From NCBI GenBank assembly GCA_965249785.1, contig CBDFMU010000007.1, forward strand, positions 1-64,000: 64,000 bases of DNA, read 5' to 3'. Both the position numbers and the translations under genes were made by a program. The stretch comes from M3007 sp965249785 (GTDB taxonomy: Bacteria > Bacteroidota > Bacteroidia > Chitinophagales > Saprospiraceae). Positions 60,823-64,000 of the stretch are shown here, in pieces; position 1 is the stretch's first letter, and every line of letters begins with the position of its first letter. The notes beneath the pieces were generated by a model that was not told where the DNA came from, ran no database searches, and saw nothing but the letters and a program-made list of their open reading frames with translations.

Positions 60823-62010
60823 TTACCCATTCATTCTAGTCAACAAAATCGCCTTGGTCTTGCTATTCACTTTTACTTTTAAAAGAAGCATTCCTTGGTA
60901 TGTAGAAAACTCATTGCTGGTGATTTGTAAAATATGCGTGCCCTCGCCCAGCATGCCATCTATTTTATCTTTACCAGTATAGAGCTGTCGGCCTAACAGG
61001 TCATATAATTCAACTTGGACCATAGCATTTTCTTTCAATTGAAAGGAAATGTTCAACGTTGAGATAAACGGATTAGGATATGCCGAAATAATTATCTCCG
61101 CAAGAGCATCTTCCTGATACACTACATTGGCACTGGATACCTGCTCCCAACAATAGTCTATTGTGGTGGCAGTAGTAGCTGCACTGGCGTGCGTAGTCAA
61201 GCCTTCGGCATCTTCCAGGCTTCGTAAAAGGTTATATTGATTAATGGTTTGGGCGTACACACCGGTGGCTACATGAGCACCATAGAAAACAGTAGCGATT
61301 TTATTGGCAGAGGTGCCATTATCTTCATCATAGGTAATAATCAGCAGCGAATTGTGGGCTTTACACCACTGTTTATAACTATCCAAATTATTTTGAATCC
61401 AGGTATCATATTGTTTTACCCGGTTATTCAGCGGTGGGCAAAGATTATGCCCATCATCACAGAGGTCTGGAATTACCAGTGCTACGGACGGTAGGCTGTC
61501 GTAGCTGGTAGGAAAAGCAGTGAATGGTTGATTAGTAGATAAGGGTATTTGGTTAGTACCTGTCCCCATCCAGTTGGCAGCGGGATTGTGTTTGCGAACG
61601 TATTTACCGCTGGCATTGCCATTGAAACCAATAGAAGGTAATCCTTCGGAATAAGTGGTATAAGTTTTCAATGCATCAAGGAGTTCCCTGCCCAAATTGG
61701 GTGTCGTAAAAACCGTGGTAATTAAGGCATCATTTGTTATTCCCTGGTTGCTTCCTGAAAACAGGGCCAAATAATCTGGCTGGCTGGGATGGAAAAGCCC
61801 ATGAGAGTCGGTAAACTTTGCCCCATTGTCGGCCAGCATGTTGATGTACGGAGCATTAGGACTGCCATACACCGAACTGGCATTGGTGTTTTCGCCGATG
61901 ACTATTACAATGTGGGAAAATTGAGGCACCATATTCGATTGACCGACCGCATGGGTGGAAATATTGAGGAAGCACATCAAGATCATTAATACAGTAATGG
62001 AATTTCTCAT
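60823..62010 (-). CDS. Secreted phosphoesterase with T9SS sorting domain
   Basis: The ATG 62010 (MRNSITVLMILMCFLNISTH) gives a signal peptide; the frame runs 77 codons further upstream without one. Residues about 30-270 match the phosphoesterase/acid phosphatase family: 'PQFSHIVIVIGENTNASSVY', 'TDSHGLFHPSQPDYLALFSG', 'LVIPDLCDDGHNLCPPLNN' and 'LLIITYDEDNGTSANKIATV'. The C-terminal ~90 residues are a T9SS type A domain ('IIISAYPNPFISTLNISFQL', 'LYDLLGRQLYTGKDKI'). It should be released or surface-bound and free phosphate from organic esters. 'Phospholipase C-like' is the main alternative. Confidence 0.85.
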   Translation of the reverse strand: MRNSITVLMILMCFLNISTHAVGQSNMVPQFSHIVIVIGENTNASSVYGSPNAPYINMLADNGAKFTDSHGLFHPSQPDYLALFSGSNQGITNDALITTVFTTPNLGRELLDALKTYTTYSEGLPSIGFNGNASGKYVRKHNPAANWMGTGTNQIPLSTNQPFTAFPTSYDSLPSVALVIPDLCDDGHNLCPPLNNRVKQYDTWIQNNLDSYKQWCKAHNSLLIITYDEDNGTSANKIATVFYGAHVATGVYAQTINQYNLLRSLEDAEGLTTHASAATTATTIDYCWEQVSSANVVYQEDALAEIIISAYPNPFISTLNISFQLKENAMVQVELYDLLGRQLYTGKDKIDGMLGEGTHILQITSNEFSTYQGMLLLKVKVNSKTKAILLTRMNG

Positions 62011-62089
62011 TTTCAAGATACATTGAGAATCGGAGGGAGAAAGTTGATTTGGAAAGAGTTTCAAATAGAAAAGGGGGTAACTAAGCTTT

Positions 62090-63127
62090 TTATCTTCCGT
62101 ATTCCAGCACGACAAAAGTCCCCGGTATAATTTTAGGTCGAGGTTCTGGATTTTCACTGGTTGCGGCAGGCGTATCGCCATACTGGGCCGTAGCGGTAAA
62201 AACATGGTGCGTTTTAGCATCCAACGCAATCGTCCGTGCACCGCGCTCAGTATTCACTGTTTGTTCTACCTTAAATTCTTGTGAAGAAACTTCTCGCACT
62301 ACGGTTAAGGTACCTGCACCATTGCTACTGATGGCGACCTGCCGCTCGGCATCGAACACCAAACCGTCCACTCCTTGGCCAATGGGCAACTTAGCCAAGA
62401 TTTTTCCGGTACTTGCTTCCAATACGACCATCAATTGATTGTGACAGGCGGAGAAAAGCAAACCATTTTTGGTATCCAAGGCCAATCCAGTGGGTTCTTC
62501 TCCCGGAGCAAGTGGCATACGTCGCAGCACTTTCATGTTTTTGGCATCCAAAGCCACTATTTCGCTTTTGTCTTCCAAATTGACGTACACGATGCCTTTT
62601 CCATCACTTACGCCTGCTTCCGGTGCGCCGCCAAGTGCGATAGAACCCACTACTTTCATCGTGGAAGGGTCAATAATGGTCGTTTCGTCAGAGCCAGCGC
62701 AAAAAACAAATAACCAATGCGTGAAGGGATCATATAGGGCAGCGTCCGGGTTTTTGCCCACTGGGATGTCCAGCGTTTTGACAAAAGTTTTGATGTTAAA
62801 AACACTCACCGTATTGTTGCGACCATTGGTGATGAATCCCTGATTCAATTCCGGTATGATCGTAACCCCATGAATGCCTTGACCGGCGATCTTACCCACT
62901 ACTGCGTGTGTATCCGCATTGAGCACCACCACTTCGTTGCTATGCGAGAGATAAAGCGTTCGGGTATCGGCATCTACGGTGATATAGTCCCAAAAGCCCT
63001 CGCCACCAATCAATGTCTTTTTAACCAGTTGAAATCCAGCACTTTTAGGAGATTTAGATTGTGTAGTACAAGACTGAAATATTAGCCAGGACAGGCAAGT
63101 GACGAGGAGAAAAGTTATGGATTTCAT
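62090..63127 (-). CDS. YncE-like beta-propeller lipoprotein
   Basis: The 345 residues start with a lipoprotein signal (FLLVTCLSWLIFQSCTTQ; Cys at 20). Seven-blade YVTN/YncE-type repeats follow: 'TLYLSHSNEVVVLNADTHAV', 'GFITNGRNNTVSVFNIKTF', 'STMKVVGSIALGGAPEAGVS', 'LFSACHNQLMVVLEASTG'. Proteins of this kind are periplasmic; a ligand or enzymatic activity is unknown. It lies 79 bp upstream of the phosphoesterase gene on the same strand. Confidence 0.85.
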   Translation of the reverse strand: MKSITFLLVTCLSWLIFQSCTTQSKSPKSAGFQLVKKTLIGGEGFWDYITVDADTRTLYLSHSNEVVVLNADTHAVVGKIAGQGIHGVTIIPELNQGFITNGRNNTVSVFNIKTFVKTLDIPVGKNPDAALYDPFTHWLFVFCAGSDETTIIDPSTMKVVGSIALGGAPEAGVSDGKGIVYVNLEDKSEIVALDAKNMKVLRRMPLAPGEEPTGLALDTKNGLLFSACHNQLMVVLEASTGKILAKLPIGQGVDGLVFDAERQVAISSNGAGTLTVVREVSSQEFKVEQTVNTERGARTIALDAKTHHVFTATAQYGDTPAATSENPEPRPKIIPGTFVVLEYGR

Positions 63128-63175
63128 GGTAGTGTAATTAAAAAAGTGAAAGTGTTTTTACTGATAATGCCGCCT

Positions 63176-64000
63176 TCAAAAAGACCATCGCACTGCCGCA
63201 CGCACGGCTATATTTTTTCGCCAGTCGGCATAAGCGTATGGCCCCCAACCATAAAATGCGGCGATTCCGCCACCAAGGTATCCGAAATGAAGGATATTGA
63301 GTCTTAGCAGGTCATCCAGTCGGATACCGCTTTCAAAAATGGGTTTGTCCAGCACTCGGAAAGCAATCTGCTGGCGTTCCGGATGAGTCAGATTACCCCA
63401 GGCGGCATTTTGCAGCAGCGACAAGTAAGGAGCCGACCAGCGTTCGCGGTAGAGAATGTTGCCCAGTTTCTGGGTGAAAAAAAAGTTTATAAACCGATCA
63501 CTGACGACTAAGGTATCCACGGTCTGAATCGTGTTGGCGACGACAAAAGCCGAGGACAAGCCTCCGCCGCCCGGCTGGCTGACCGAAAACAGTTTTGGGA
63601 AAGGCACATTTCCACGCACAATTCCGGCTTCCACACGCCAGGTCATTTTCCCCAAACGCCGGATAAATCTTGTCTGATAAAGTGCGGCAATGAGACGATC
63701 ATAACTATACTGACCTCTCAATAAAACACTTAATCCATGCACCCAAGTAAATTCCAGCACCGGAACCCGTTGTTGTAGTTGCCAGTCGGCGTGTAAAGTT
63801 TCGTTAGCCAATTCTCCCCAGGCGTAGCGCACTGATGCTACTGTTTCTATAAAATGATAAGGTGATTTGGCAATATAATCTGGTTCAGGGCTAAAAGAAT
63901 AGGCATAATTAGGGGTAAGCAACTGCTGCCGCAGGGCTAGATAGCAGAAGAAGTCTTTAAGTGGTTTGGCGCGAAACGAAAGGGCTGTTTCTTCCACACG
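63176..64000 (-). CDS. DUF5686-family outer-membrane protein, 3' part only
   Basis: The frame is open to the window edge; about 274 C-terminal residues are seen. They match the C-terminal barrel of DUF5686 proteins, which carry a carboxypeptidase-like N-terminal domain outside this window. Typical stretches are 'DYIAKSPYHFIETVASVRYA', 'FVVANTIQTVDTLVVSDRFI', 'FFFTQKLGNILYRERWSAPY' and the closing 'NIAVRAAVRWSF', whose terminal Phe fits an outer-membrane barrel. Function is unknown. Confidence 0.8.
   Translation of the reverse strand, partial: RVEETALSFRAKPLKDFFCYLALRQQLLTPNYAYSFSPEPDYIAKSPYHFIETVASVRYAWGELANETLHADWQLQQRVPVLEFTWVHGLSVLLRGQYSYDRLIAALYQTRFIRRLGKMTWRVEAGIVRGNVPFPKLFSVSQPGGGGLSSAFVVANTIQTVDTLVVSDRFINFFFTQKLGNILYRERWSAPYLSLLQNAAWGNLTHPERQQIAFRVLDKPIFESGIRLDDLLRLNILHFGYLGGGIAAFYGWGPYAYADWRKNIAVRAAVRWSF

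Overview
This is a 64 kb chromosomal segment of a Bacteroidota bacterium, most likely a Saprospiria-type (Haliscomenobacter/Lewinella-like) heterotroph. The assignment rests on type 9 secretion (T9SS) C-terminal sorting domains, a TonB-dependent receptor with a carboxypeptidase-like N-terminal domain, a DUF5686 protein, a Bacteroidota-style split hipA, fibre proteins with peptidase S74 ends, a TPR/LuxR-type regulator and a Bacteroidota-type biosynthetic arginine decarboxylase. No rRNA, CRISPR array, phage or complete insertion sequence was seen.

Layout. 1-9.3 kb: four large secreted or surface proteins on the minus strand (a T9SS protein, a protein with two dockerin-like C-terminal repeats, two paralogous S74 fibres), preceded by a TPR/HTH regulator (9.5-11.2 kb). 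11.2-17.6 kb: mostly housekeeping and small genes (two glycosyltransferases, a DEDDh exonuclease, a lipoprotein, arginine decarboxylase, a heavy-metal-associated domain protein, an eRF1-like small protein). 17.8-29.7 kb: cell-envelope and signalling genes: a decayed lamin-tail/T9SS gene, MprF, a hybrid histidine kinase, two paralogous Thr-rich secreted proteins each preceded by a tRNA-like sequence, a LytTR response regulator, an HtrA/Deg protease and an AcvB/VirJ-like hydrolase.

29.9-59.5 kb is an L-rhamnose utilisation island. L-rhamnose is released by a GH106 and a GH78 alpha-L-rhamnosidase, imported by a RhaT-type symporter, isomerised (RhaI-type), phosphorylated (FGGY kinase), split to DHAP and L-lactaldehyde and oxidised to L-lactate by a fused aldolase/dehydrogenase, and finally oxidised to pyruvate by an FMN alpha-hydroxyacid dehydrogenase whose start overlaps the kinase stop. 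Accessory genes are an SGNH esterase, a phytanoyl-CoA-dioxygenase-type oxygenase, a TonB receptor with a divergent AraC regulator, a giant ThuA/PQQ-sugar-dehydrogenase/cytochrome c fusion with a divergent Nudix-derived regulator, a TIM-barrel sugar epimerase and an alpha/beta hydrolase esterase. The island is interrupted by an AAA/DUF4143 ATPase gene with a 45-nt perfect palindrome at its start and by a hipB-hipA toxin-antitoxin locus with unusual start/stop architecture.

59.6-64 kb: a NIPSNAP lipoprotein, a T9SS phosphoesterase, a YncE-like beta-propeller lipoprotein and the 3' part of a DUF5686 gene cut by the window edge. Intergenic spaces carry many perfect or near-perfect dyads, including two nested MITE-like elements at 42.3-42.9 kb. 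All functional calls are from reading motifs and family resemblance; no database search was run.
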